A stretch of DNA of 26,680 nucleotides from positions 1 to 26,680 of the forward strand of contig CABVDR010000036.1 of assembly GCA_902497145.1 (NCBI GenBank), given 5' to 3'. Within the stretch, counting starts at the first letter, position 1; every line of letters starts with the position of its first letter. Positions 15,997 to 22,556 of this stretch are shown here, in pieces. Under the pieces are notes generated by a model that made no database searches, had not been told where the DNA came from, and saw nothing but the letters and a program-made list of their open reading frames with translations. This stretch comes from an uncultured Oscillospiraceae bacterium. Lineage in GTDB: Bacteria; Bacillota; Clostridia; Oscillospirales; Oscillospiraceae. The position numbers and the translations under genes are program-made.

Positions 15997-16000
15997 ACCC

Positions 16001-16717
16001 ATGATTTTACTGCCTGCCATTGACCTGTATGAGAAAAAAGTAGTCCGCCTCACCCGGGGGGACTACGCCCAGATGACGGTCTACCACGACGACCCGGTAG
16101 CCCAGGCTGGGCTTTTCCAGGAGGCTGGAGCCCGGTGGCTCCACACGGTGGACCTGGAGGGGGCCAAGGATGGATCTACCCCCAACTACTCCGTCATCAA
16201 GGCCATCTGCAAAGACACTGACTTGAAGGTGGAGATCGGCGGCGGCATCCGCAGCCTAGACACCATCCAGAAGTATCTGGACGCCGGAGTGGAGCGGGTG
16301 ATTCTGGGCACCAAGGCGGTGACCGACCCCGCCTTTCTGGAGGAGAGTTTGCAGAAATTCGGAAGCCACATCGCCGTGGGCGTGGACATCAAGGACGGGA
16401 AAATTGCTATCAAGGGCTGGCTGGAGACCGCCCAAGAGAGCGTGGAGGACTTCTTTGCCAAGCTGTGCAGGCTGGGTGTGAGCACCGTCATCTGCACCGA
16501 CGTGTCCAAGGACGGGATGCTGGCCGGGACCAATGTGGACCTCTACCGGCAGCTGTCCCAGAAGTTTGCCCTGGATCTCATCGCCTCCGGCGGCGTGTCC
16601 AGCCGGGAGGATTTAACGCGCCTCAAGGAGCTGGGACTCTATGGGGCCATTCTGGGCAAGGCCCTGTACACCGGGGCGCTGGACCTGAAAACGGCTCTGA
16701 AGGAAATGGAGGGATAA
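16001..16717 (+). CDS. hisA: ProFAR isomerase HisA
   Basis: The product is 238 residues, a (beta/alpha)8 barrel. The first-strand catalytic Asp is D8 in LLPAIDLYEKKVV, and the half-barrel counterpart is in CTDVSKDGMLAGTN near residue 170. Phosphate-binding glycines are in EIGGGIRS and ASGGVSS. It isomerises ProFAR to PRFAR by an Amadori rearrangement. ATG 16001 follows AATGGAGGT. No sign of the bifunctional PriA form: trp genes are not nearby and the length is normal. Confidence 0.95.
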   Translation: MILLPAIDLYEKKVVRLTRGDYAQMTVYHDDPVAQAGLFQEAGARWLHTVDLEGAKDGSTPNYSVIKAICKDTDLKVEIGGGIRSLDTIQKYLDAGVERVILGTKAVTDPAFLEESLQKFGSHIAVGVDIKDGKIAIKGWLETAQESVEDFFAKLCRLGVSTVICTDVSKDGMLAGTNVDLYRQLSQKFALDLIASGGVSSREDLTRLKELGLYGAILGKALYTGALDLKTALKEMEG

Positions 16718-16719
16718 GT

Positions 16720-17478
16720 ATGGTGACTAAACGTATCATTCCCTGCCTGGACATCAAGGACGGCCGGGTGGTGAAGGGAGTCAATTTTCTGAACCTCCAG
16801 GATGTGTCCAACCCCGTGAAGCTGGCCGACTACTACTCCCGCTCCGGGGCGGACGAGCTGGTCTTTTACGATATTACCGCCTCCTTTGAGGGCCGGAAGC
16901 TCTTTACCGACATCCTCACCGCTGTGGCATCCACCATCTTCATTCCCCTCACCGTAGGAGGCGGCATCAACGGCGTGGAGGACTTTGAGCGGGTCCTCTC
17001 CTGCGGGGCGGACAAGGTGTCTGTAAACTCCGGGGCCATCAAGCGGCCCGAGCTTATCGGCGAGGCCGCCAAGCGCTATGGCGACCAGTGCGTGGTCCTC
17101 TCGGTGGACGCCAAGCGTGTGGACGGCAAGTACCACGTGTTCCTCAACGGCGGCCGGGTGGACACCGGGATGGACGCCCTGGAGTGGATCAAAGAGGGCG
17201 TGGACCGGGGGGCCGGCGAGGTGGTGGTCAACTCCATTGACACCGATGGAGTGAAGAAGGGCTTTGACATTGAGATGCTCCGGGATGTGAGCGCCATCGT
17301 CAAGGTGCCGGTCATCGCCTCCGGCGGCGCGGGCGGAGTCCAGGATTTTGTGGATCTGTTCCGGGAGCTGCCCCAGCTGTCTGCCGGTCTGGCGGCCAGC
17401 ATCTTCCACTTCGGCGAGGTGGCCATCCCCGATCTGAAGGCGGAGCTGAGACGAAACGGAGTGTGTGTACGGCTATGA
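16720..17478 (+). CDS. hisF: Imidazole glycerol phosphate synthase, cyclase subunit HisF
   Basis: The product is 252 residues, a (beta/alpha)8 barrel related to HisA. The catalytic aspartates are D11 in IIPCLDIKDGRVVKG and the first Asp of NSIDTDGVKKGFD; phosphate sites TVGGGI and ASGGAGG are present. ATG 16720 has GGAGG a few bases upstream and starts 2 bases after the hisA stop; the frame runs open far upstream into hisA but without support. It overlaps hisI by ATGA. Together with HisH it forms the IGP synthase heterodimer. Confidence 0.96.
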   Translation: MVTKRIIPCLDIKDGRVVKGVNFLNLQDVSNPVKLADYYSRSGADELVFYDITASFEGRKLFTDILTAVASTIFIPLTVGGGINGVEDFERVLSCGADKVSVNSGAIKRPELIGEAAKRYGDQCVVLSVDAKRVDGKYHVFLNGGRVDTGMDALEWIKEGVDRGAGEVVVNSIDTDGVKKGFDIEMLRDVSAIVKVPVIASGGAGGVQDFVDLFRELPQLSAGLAASIFHFGEVAIPDLKAELRRNGVCVRL

Positions 17479-17813
17479 TCGATCTGGATACCTTGAAATT
17501 TGACGACCGGGGGCTGATCCCCGCCATCGTGCAGGACGCCAAGACGGGCAAGGTGCTCACCCTGGCCTATATGAACCGGGAATCGCTGGAAATCTCCTTA
17601 AAGCGGAAGCTCACCTGCTTCTGGTCTCGTTCCCGCCAGGAGCTGTGGCTCAAGGGGGAGACCAGCGGCAACTACCAGCACATTGTGGAGCTGCGGGCCG
17701 ACTGCGACAAAGACGCCCTGCTGGTGCGGGTCAACAAAGAGGGACCTGCCTGCCACCTGGGCACCGACTCCTGCTTTGACGGCAACCCAATTTATGAGAG
17801 CGAGGAAGAATAA
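17475..17813 (+). CDS. hisI: Phosphoribosyl-AMP cyclohydrolase HisI
   Basis: The product is 112 residues, the stand-alone cyclohydrolase. The metal-binding residues sit in ELRADCDKDALLVRV and GPACHLGTDSCF, and the LAYMNRESLEISL and FWSRSRQELWLKGETSGN blocks are typical. It opens the adenine ring of PR-AMP. I chose ATG 17475, which overlaps the hisF stop as ATGA; a GTG at 17463 would add MCTA. hisE follows as a separate gene one base after the stop, so this is the unfused arrangement. Confidence 0.95.
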   Translation: MIDLDTLKFDDRGLIPAIVQDAKTGKVLTLAYMNRESLEISLKRKLTCFWSRSRQELWLKGETSGNYQHIVELRADCDKDALLVRVNKEGPACHLGTDSCFDGNPIYESEEE

Positions 17814-17814
17814 C

Positions 17815-18144
17815 ATGAGTGAATTTTCTTATGAGGGGCTCTATGCCCTGCTGGAGGGACGCAATCAGGAGCGTCCTGAGGGCTCCTATACCACCTATCT
17901 GTTTGAAAAGGGGCTGGACAAGATCCTGAAAAAGGTGGGGGAGGAGTGCACCGAGGTGATTATCGCGGCCAAGGACCAGGACCACAAGGAGACGGTCTAT
18001 GAGATCGCCGACCTGGCCTACCACGTGATGGTGCTGATGGTGGCCTCTGGGATTACGTTAGACGAGATTAAGGCGGAGCTGGCTTCCCGCCACGTCATCG
18101 ACCACAAGGTGAAGCAGGAAAAAATGGCCTCCGACTTTTCTTAA
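17815..18144 (+). CDS. hisE: Phosphoribosyl-ATP pyrophosphatase HisE
   Basis: The product is 109 residues, an all-alpha MazG-like fold with the signature KKVGEECTEVIIAAKD and the downstream E-x-x-D (YEIADLAYHVMVLM) that bind magnesium. It removes pyrophosphate from PR-ATP. ATG 17815 has GAGGAAG upstream and lies one base after the hisI stop; the frame is open upstream but overlaps hisI. Oddly, the last codons and the TAA stop (18142-18144) lie inside the first hairpin of a repeat that begins at 18135, so the extreme C-terminus (DFS) is partly repeat-derived. Confidence 0.94.
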   Translation: MSEFSYEGLYALLEGRNQERPEGSYTTYLFEKGLDKILKKVGEECTEVIIAAKDQDHKETVYEIADLAYHVMVLMVASGITLDEIKAELASRHVIDHKVKQEKMASDFS

Positions 18145-18187
18145 AAGAAAAGTAGGCAAAAGAACTTTCTGCGAAACTTTGTTTCGC
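18135..18187 (+). repeat. Two-hairpin interspersed repeat, copy A
   Basis: The first hairpin is CTTTTCTT-AA-AAGAAAAG (18135-18152). A linker with AAAAGAACTTT follows, then a second hairpin GCGAAAC-TTT-GTTTCGC (18171-18187). A near-identical copy lies on the opposite strand at 19651-19705, matching at roughly 45 of 52 aligned bases. It overlaps the hisE stop codon and separates hisE from hisK. The lack of a T-run makes it a poor standard terminator. Confidence 0.8.
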
Positions 18188-18261
18188 CTCTGCCCTTGCC
18201 TGGGAGAGACTGTAAACATGCCCACATGATTTGAGAACGTACCATGGAAGGAGGATCCACC

Positions 18262-19095
18262 ATGCTGCTTGGCGATTTTCATACCCATTCCACCTTGGAT
18301 GACGGAAAGAGCACCCTGGAGGAGATGGCGGCGGCGGCCTACGCCCTGGGCCTGACCCACTTCGGCTTTTCCGGCCACAGCTTTGAGGAGTACGGGCAGG
18401 ATTTTTGCCTGCCAAGAAAGAATGTGCCCATCTATCTGGAGACTGCCCGAAAGCTTCAGGAGGTATACCGGGGCCGGATGGAAGTCTTTGTGGGTATGGA
18501 GCTGGACTACTTTGGGGAGAATCCCGGTGGATTGGACTATGTGATTGGCTCCGTCCACTGTGTGAAGCAGGGGAATGTAGCCTGCTATGTGGACGAAAGC
18601 GCTCAAGCCAGCCAGCGGGCGGTGGACGAGTACTTCGGCGGCGACTGGTACCGCTATACCGACGCCTACTACGATCTGGTGGCCGACCTGCCCCGGAAAA
18701 CGGGATGCCAGTGGATTGGACACTTTGATCTGGTTACCAAGTTCAATGAGCAAGTCCATGCCATCGATGAGGATAGTCCCCGATATCTCCGCCGAGCCTT
18801 GGAGGTCCTGGAGTATGTGGTAAAGCAGGGAGTGGCCTTGGAAATCAACACTGGGGCTGTGGCCCGGGGCTACCGCACCACCCCCTACCCCGGCAATGCC
18901 CTGCTGCGCAAGCTCAGAGAGTTTGGCGGGGAGATCATCCTCAATTCCGACTGTCACCACGCCCCTCAGCTGTGCTTTGGCTTTGACCAAGCGGTAGAGT
19001 TAGCTCAGGCGGGAGGTTTTACCCACACCAACCTGTGGACCCGAGACGGCCTGCGGCCAGTAAGCTGGGATGAATTCCGAAAGGGAGGAAAATAA
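18262..19095 (+). CDS. hisK: Histidinol-phosphatase, PHP family (HisK/HisJ)
   Basis: The product is 277 residues, a PHP-domain metal phosphatase. Trinuclear-site residues are visible in order: DFHTHSTLDDGKST at residues 5-18, THFGFSGHSF, the Glu of GMELDYF, GSVHCV, the His-Asp of GHFDLV, and LNSDCHH near the end. It dephosphorylates histidinol phosphate, the one step missing from the ten genes upstream. AAGGAGGAT precedes ATG 18262; the in-frame ATG 18244 lies at that site and is rejected. It is 117 bases after hisE with repeat copy A between; I saw no good promoter in the gap, so it probably depends on read-through. Confidence 0.92.
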   Translation: MLLGDFHTHSTLDDGKSTLEEMAAAAYALGLTHFGFSGHSFEEYGQDFCLPRKNVPIYLETARKLQEVYRGRMEVFVGMELDYFGENPGGLDYVIGSVHCVKQGNVACYVDESAQASQRAVDEYFGGDWYRYTDAYYDLVADLPRKTGCQWIGHFDLVTKFNEQVHAIDEDSPRYLRRALEVLEYVVKQGVALEINTGAVARGYRTTPYPGNALLRKLREFGGEIILNSDCHHAPQLCFGFDQAVELAQAGGFTHTNLWTRDGLRPVSWDEFRKGGK

Positions 19096-19096
19096 C

Positions 19097-19528
19097 ATGC
19101 GGCTGCAAGGAGCCATTTTTCACCTGCCTGGCGCTCTGCTGGATGAAACGGGAGCGCCCCGGAATGGGGTGAAAGAATTTCTGTCCGTGATGAAGATGGA
19201 GGGGGTCTGGATGTACGGTGTCACTGCCCAGCCTCTGGATGAGTGTCGCACTGCCTTGGATCAGGCGGGGCTTGCCTCCTATTTCCGGGGAGTGATGCAG
19301 GCTCAGGAGCATGGCACCGGGGTGAATGATCCCCAGGTGTACCACAAAACGGTCAAGCGTCTGCGCACGGCTCCACGGGCCACGGCGGTCTTTACCACCG
19401 ACCCGGCCGTCCTCCGGGCAGCAGAGGAGGAGCACCTGTATCTGGTGTATGTAGGACAGCCTGGTGAGGACGGGGGAGCAACTCATCAGGTGATCTCCGA
19501 CTACACCGACATGACCCAAAGCACATAA
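19097..19528 (+). CDS. Degenerate HAD-like protein, probably non-catalytic
   Basis: The product is 143 residues. GAIFHLPGALLDETG aligns with HAD motif I (usually DLDGVLLDTE), but the two essential aspartates are H9 and P11. The motif II Thr may survive (YGVTAQP). The motif III lysine region reads TGVNDPQVYHKTVKRL, where GKPxPDIY is expected, and motif IV reads FTTDPAVLRAA in place of an E/D-D-S pattern. The order of these blocks fits the beta-phosphoglucomutase-like subgroup without most of its cap. So I see a HAD fold with the nucleophile lost. It begins one base after the hisK stop with AAGGGAGG as ribosome site and ends at a good terminator, so it is co-transcribed with hisK. Role unknown. 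Confidence 0.6.
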   Translation: MRLQGAIFHLPGALLDETGAPRNGVKEFLSVMKMEGVWMYGVTAQPLDECRTALDQAGLASYFRGVMQAQEHGTGVNDPQVYHKTVKRLRTAPRATAVFTTDPAVLRAAEEEHLYLVYVGQPGEDGGATHQVISDYTDMTQST

Positions 19529-19563
19529 AAAATCCGTGGCTGGAATTCCAGTCACGGATTTTT
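19529..19563 (+). terminator. Terminator at the end of the his locus
   Basis: A 13-bp stem with one G-T pair (AATCCGTGGCTGG at 19531-19543, complement at 19548-19560), loop AATT, followed by a T-run to 19563. It starts right after the stop of the HAD-like gene. A preceding A-run means it may also work on the minus strand. Confidence 0.85.
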
Positions 19564-19650
19564 GGCGTATCAGGTAAGATACCATGTGAAATACCGCCTT
19601 TGAGCAGTTCCGACGAAACCACCTGCACGTCAGTCCGGTGTGTCAACGAG

Positions 19651-19705
19651 GAGAAACGAAGTTTCGCACAAAGTTCTTTTCATCCTTTTCTTTCAAGAAA
19701 AGGAT
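19651..19705 (-). repeat. Two-hairpin interspersed repeat, copy B (inverted)
   Basis: Read on the minus strand, an 11-bp stem ATCCTTTTCTT-GA-AAGAAAAGGAT (19705-19682) is followed by AAAAGAACTTT and an imperfect second hairpin GCGAAAC-TTC-GTTTCTC (19667-19651). It is the inverted partner of copy A (18135-18187). It starts at the stop codon of the NifX-like gene and points the same way as that gene. Confidence 0.8.
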
Positions 19706-20109
19706 CAGTGGTTTCCGGAACAGCCGTGCTTGTCCTCCCCACAGGAGTGGCTGCCGCAGTCATGGCCCTCCTCGTGGTGGTGGCTGCACTGGGTGTCGGG
19801 GTCAAAGGCCAGTTTGCCAGCCAGCAGGTCGGCCACTTTGCCGTCCGCGTCGCCAGAGACACCGGGGTAGAGCTGGATCCCCGCCTCGGCCAGGGCAGTG
19901 CGTGCGCCGCCGCCGATGCCGCCGCAGATCAGGGTGTCCACGCCGTGTCCCTGGAGGAAGCCCGCCAGAGCGCCGTGGCCGCTGCCAACCGCGCTGACCA
20001 CCTGGGAGGAGACTACCTTACCGTCCTGCACCTCATAGAGTTTAAATTGTTCACAGTGGCCGAAGTGCTGGAACACCTGGCCGTTTTCATAAGTTACTGC
20101 GAGTTTCAT
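19705..20109 (-). CDS. NifX/NifB-type iron-molybdenum cofactor domain protein with His/Cys-rich tail
   Basis: The product is 134 residues. Residues 1-103 form a dinitrogenase iron-molybdenum cofactor (NifX/NafY-like) domain: KLAVTYENGQVFQHFGHCEQF at the start, then the HGVDTLICGGIGGGARTALAEAGI core. Stand-alone proteins of this kind occur widely in anaerobes without nitrogenase and are thought to bind metal clusters. Residues 104-134 are an unstructured tail with four Cys (108, 118, 123, 130) and seven His, likely metal-binding. I chose ATG 20109 because the domain starts there and GTGAGGTG lies upstream; the frame is open further upstream without domain support. It is divergent from the DUF4317 gene. 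The stop abuts repeat copy B. Confidence 0.85.
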   Translation of the reverse strand: MKLAVTYENGQVFQHFGHCEQFKLYEVQDGKVVSSQVVSAVGSGHGALAGFLQGHGVDTLICGGIGGGARTALAEAGIQLYPGVSGDADGKVADLLAGKLAFDPDTQCSHHHEEGHDCGSHSCGEDKHGCSGNH

Positions 20110-20127
20110 TATGAACACCTCACCCGT

Positions 20128-20155
20128 ATTGTACCGCATTTTTCCAAAAAAGCAA
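20128..20155 (-). promoter_or_regulatory. Promoter for the NifX-like gene
   Basis: On the minus strand TTGCTT (20155-20150), a 16-base spacer and TACAAT (20133-20128). It gives a short leader of roughly 12 bases before ATG 20109. Confidence 0.5.
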
Positions 20156-20193
20156 GTGGGGGACAAATTCCCCGGGACGGGGCAACGGTTTTG

Positions 20194-20202
20194 TGGTATA
20201 AT
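20194..20202 (+). promoter_or_regulatory. Extended -10 promoter for the DUF4317 gene
   Basis: TGGTATAAT contains a consensus TATAAT (20197-20202) with the extended-10 TG. No good -35 is seen at 17 bases. The leader of about 55 bases carries a small CCCGGC/GCCGGG hairpin just before the ribosome site. Confidence 0.55.
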
Positions 20203-20263
20203 AAGCTCCGCGACAAAAGAACGGTCCCGGCCCATATGCCGGGAGGCAAGGAAAGGAAACTCC

Positions 20264-21397
20264 ATGAACGAAAAAGAAGTGGCGGAGCTCCGCCGGCGCT
20301 TCCGGCAGGACCGGAGCGGCATTTCCCACGTGCGTGGGTGCTATGTCAATCAGAACGGGGAGATCATCTCTCAGTTTGACCAGTCCCTGGGGGTCATGAC
20401 TCAGGAGGAGAACGACAAGATTCTGGGCCTGCTAAAAAAGACTCTGTCGGGAACCTTGGGGAAAAATTTGCTGGATATCACCTTTGAGACCCAGCAGGTG
20501 GTGAGCGGGGCAGAGCACAAGCTGCTCATGACTCTGCGCAATTCCCAGCTCCAGGACGAGGAGGCGATGCAGGAATTTTTCCAGAAGGTCATTGGCGGGG
20601 TGGAGCTGGAGACCAACTATCTGGTCCTCTTGGTCCACGACGCCTACGATGTGCCCTATAAGGCCAAGGACGGGGAGGAGCTGGAGGACAGCTCTTCCGA
20701 GGTCTACTCCTACATCCTGTGCAGCATTTGCCCCATCAAGGAGACGAAACCAGCCCTGAGCTACTCGGTGCAGGAGAACCAATTCCACAACCTGTCCCCC
20801 GACTGGGTGGTGGCCCAGCCTGAGATGGGCTTTCTGTTCCCCGCCTTTGACGACCGCAGCACCAATCTCTATAACGCCCTGTACTATTCCAAAGACGTGC
20901 AGGATGTCCATGAAGCCCTGATTGATGCCCTGTTCCACACCCCCGCCCCCATGCCTGCCGAGACCCAGAAGGCCACCTTTGCCTCGGTGCTCTCCGATAC
21001 CCTGGGGGAGGCGTGCAGCTACCAGGTGGTCCAGGCGGTCCACGATCAGCTGTGCGGCCTGATGGAGGACCACAAGGAGAGCCACGAGCCGGAGCCTCTG
21101 GTGGTGGGCAAGCGGGAGGTGCGCCAAGCTTTGGCAGCCAACGGCGTCTCCCAGGAACATATGGACGCCTTTGAAGGCAAATATGACGAGGCTTTCGGGG
21201 CGGACGCCCAGCTCAGCCCCCGAAACTTGGTGGATCCCAAGCGGGTGGAGCTAAAGACCGCCGACGTGACCATTAAGGTGAACCCCGACCGCAGCGACCT
21301 GGTCCAGACCCGGGTGCTCAACGGGGTCAAGTACATCCTGGTGCGGGTGGAGGAGGGCGTAGAGCTTAACGGTGTCCCTGTCCAGATCGAGGAATAA
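20264..21397 (+). CDS. DUF4317 family protein
   Basis: The product is 377 residues. The N-terminus (MNEKEVAELRRRFRQDRSGISHVRGCYVNQNGEI) and the overall length fit the uncharacterised DUF4317 family that I know mainly from Clostridia. It has no signal peptide, no transmembrane helix and no obvious catalytic motif; it is acidic and probably cytoplasmic. ATG 20264 follows AAGGAAAGGAAAC; the frame is open upstream across the promoter and is not used. A single-gene unit with extended -10 promoter at 20194-20202 and terminator at 21396-21430. The family has no known function. Confidence 0.82.
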   Translation: MNEKEVAELRRRFRQDRSGISHVRGCYVNQNGEIISQFDQSLGVMTQEENDKILGLLKKTLSGTLGKNLLDITFETQQVVSGAEHKLLMTLRNSQLQDEEAMQEFFQKVIGGVELETNYLVLLVHDAYDVPYKAKDGEELEDSSSEVYSYILCSICPIKETKPALSYSVQENQFHNLSPDWVVAQPEMGFLFPAFDDRSTNLYNALYYSKDVQDVHEALIDALFHTPAPMPAETQKATFASVLSDTLGEACSYQVVQAVHDQLCGLMEDHKESHEPEPLVVGKREVRQALAANGVSQEHMDAFEGKYDEAFGADAQLSPRNLVDPKRVELKTADVTIKVNPDRSDLVQTRVLNGVKYILVRVEEGVELNGVPVQIEE

Positions 21398-21430
21398 AAA
21401 AATCGCTTCCCGCCGGGAAGCGATTTTTTT
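21396..21430. terminator. Bidirectional terminator between DUF4317 gene and rimM
   Basis: A perfect stem of A7-TCGCTTCCC (21396-21411) against GGGAAGCGA-T7 (21415-21430) with loop GCC. A-run on the left and T-run on the right suit both convergent genes; the rimM stop codon is at its edge. Confidence 0.9.
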
Positions 21431-21926
21431 ACATACCTTCGATGAGAGCTACCTTCATGTAGCCCTCGTCTACATTGATCTCCTTGACAAACTGGTCCAC
21501 CGCGGGAATCATGATCTCCCGCTTGCCGCCCCGCACCACATACACATTGTTGGCAGGGGGGGTGAGAATGTCGGCCACCTTGCCCAGTACCTCGCCGGTA
21601 GCCTCGTCCCGCACCTCCAGGCCATAGAGGTCAGCCAAAAAGAAGCTGCCTTTGGGGAGGTTGGCGTCCTTGCGGTCGATGTAGAGGATGGCGTTGCGCA
21701 TGGCCAGGGCGCCGTTTACGTCGGTGACCCCGTGGAACTTGATGATGACCATATTTTTATGGACTCGGGCCCGCTCCACTTCGATGGGCCAGTGGGTCTT
21801 GTCTACATAGAGAGTTTTAAAACGACACAGAAAGTCGGGGGAGTCGGCCCAGGGCTGGACCCGAACCTCGCCCATCAGACCGTGGACGTTGGTGACCTTT
21901 CCCACTTCCAGATATTGCTCTTTCAT
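21429..21926 (-). CDS. rimM: 16S rRNA processing protein RimM
   Basis: The product is 165 residues: an N-terminal RimM domain (EQYLEVGKVTNVHGLMGEVRVQPWADSP) and a C-terminal PRC-barrel (DLYGLEVRDEATGEVLGKVADILTPPANNVYVVRGGKREIMIPAVDQFV). It assists 30S head assembly. ATG 21926 follows AAAGGAGG; a further 10 upstream codons in frame are rejected. Usually trmD and rplS follow; here the gene ends at a terminator and a convergent gene. A terminator-like hairpin lies only 30 bases upstream, so expression depends on read-through from khpA. Confidence 0.94.
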   Translation of the reverse strand: MKEQYLEVGKVTNVHGLMGEVRVQPWADSPDFLCRFKTLYVDKTHWPIEVERARVHKNMVIIKFHGVTDVNGALAMRNAILYIDRKDANLPKGSFFLADLYGLEVRDEATGEVLGKVADILTPPANNVYVVRGGKREIMIPAVDQFVKEINVDEGYMKVALIEGM

Positions 21927-21942
21927 CCGCGGGTACCTCCTT

Positions 21943-21980
21943 TGGAATAAAAACACTGGCGCAGGAAAAACCTGCGCCAG
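21943..21980 (-). terminator. Terminator or attenuator between khpA and rimM
   Basis: On the minus strand a perfect 10-bp stem CTGGCGCAGG-TTTTT-CCTGCGCCAG (21980-21956) is followed by TGTTTTTATT. It lies 19 bases after the khpA stop. On the plus strand it is also followed by ACGTTTTTG. Confidence 0.75.
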
Positions 21981-21998
21981 ACGTTTTTGTAAAGCCCT

Positions 21999-22229
21999 TT
22001 AATCAACGATCTCCACCGAGACGCGCTTACCGGACCGCTGGGCCACGGAGCGAATCAATGTGCGGATCTCTTTGGCGATGCGGCCCTGGCGGCCGATCAC
22101 CTTGCCGGTGTCCTCCGGGGCCACCCGCAGCTCCAGAATGGTCTCGCCGTCGGCCTCAATCTCGGTGACGGACACCTGCTCCGGATGATCCACCAGATTC
22201 CGGGCCACATAGGTCAGAAGCTCTTTCAT
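21999..22229 (-). CDS. khpA: RNA-binding KH domain protein KhpA
   Basis: The product is 76 residues, a single KH domain with the GxxG loop in GKVIGRQGRIAKEIRTLI. The family (KhpA/YlqC) binds RNA and, in other Firmicutes, pairs with KhpB/Jag to affect cell elongation and division. It lies in the conserved position between rpsP and rimM, 18 bases after rpsP, with GGAGG before ATG 22229. It is followed by a terminator-like hairpin, so it may mark the end of the main transcript. Confidence 0.94.
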   Translation of the reverse strand: MKELLTYVARNLVDHPEQVSVTEIEADGETILELRVAPEDTGKVIGRQGRIAKEIRTLIRSVAQRSGKRVSVEIVD

Positions 22230-22247
22230 TGTGCAAGACCTCCAGCC

Positions 22248-22487
22248 TTAAAGTGCGCCGGCTTTTTTCAGCAGATCACGAACGGTCTCAGTGGGCTGAG
22301 CGCCGGTCTTGATCCAGGCCTGGGCGCGGTCCACGTCCACCTTCAGCTCAGCGGGGTTGACGACGGGATTGTAAGTGCCGATCTCCTCGATGAAACGGCC
22401 GTCACGGGGATAGCGGGAGTCAGCCACCACGATACGGTAGAAGGGAGCCTTCTTCGCGCCCATACGGCGCAGTCTGATCTTGACCAT
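22248..22487 (-). CDS. rpsP: 30S ribosomal protein S16
   Basis: The product is 79 residues and begins MVKIRLRRMGAKKAPFYRIVVADSRYPRDG, the invariant S16 start. GDGRFIEEIGTYNP-like and VDRAQAWIKTGAQPTETVRDLLKKAG blocks follow. TTTGGAGGTG precedes ATG 22487. It lies 69 bases after ffh with a small stem-loop in the gap, and 18 bases before khpA. It belongs to the ffh-rpsP-khpA-rimM group. Confidence 0.97.
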   Translation of the reverse strand: MVKIRLRRMGAKKAPFYRIVVADSRYPRDGRFIEEIGTYNPVVNPAELKVDVDRAQAWIKTGAQPTETVRDLLKKAGAL

Positions 22488-22524
22488 TTATATTCACCTC
22501 CAAAGAATTTGTTTCATATATGGA

Positions 22525-22541
22525 AAGCGTGTACCACGCTT
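22525..22541 (-). other. Small stem-loop in the ffh-rpsP gap
   Basis: AAGCGTG and CACGCTT form a 7-bp stem with a 3-base loop. On the minus strand only TTTCC follows, so it is not a strong terminator; it may set the relative level of rpsP or stabilise a processed end. Confidence 0.35.
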
Positions 22542-22556
22542 CACCAACGGGGAAAG

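Noticed and set aside
19097..19528. Calling the HAD-like protein an active second histidinol phosphatase
   Set aside because: The nucleophile Asp and the second Asp of motif I are His and Pro, so HAD chemistry is not possible; the PHP enzyme upstream covers the step.
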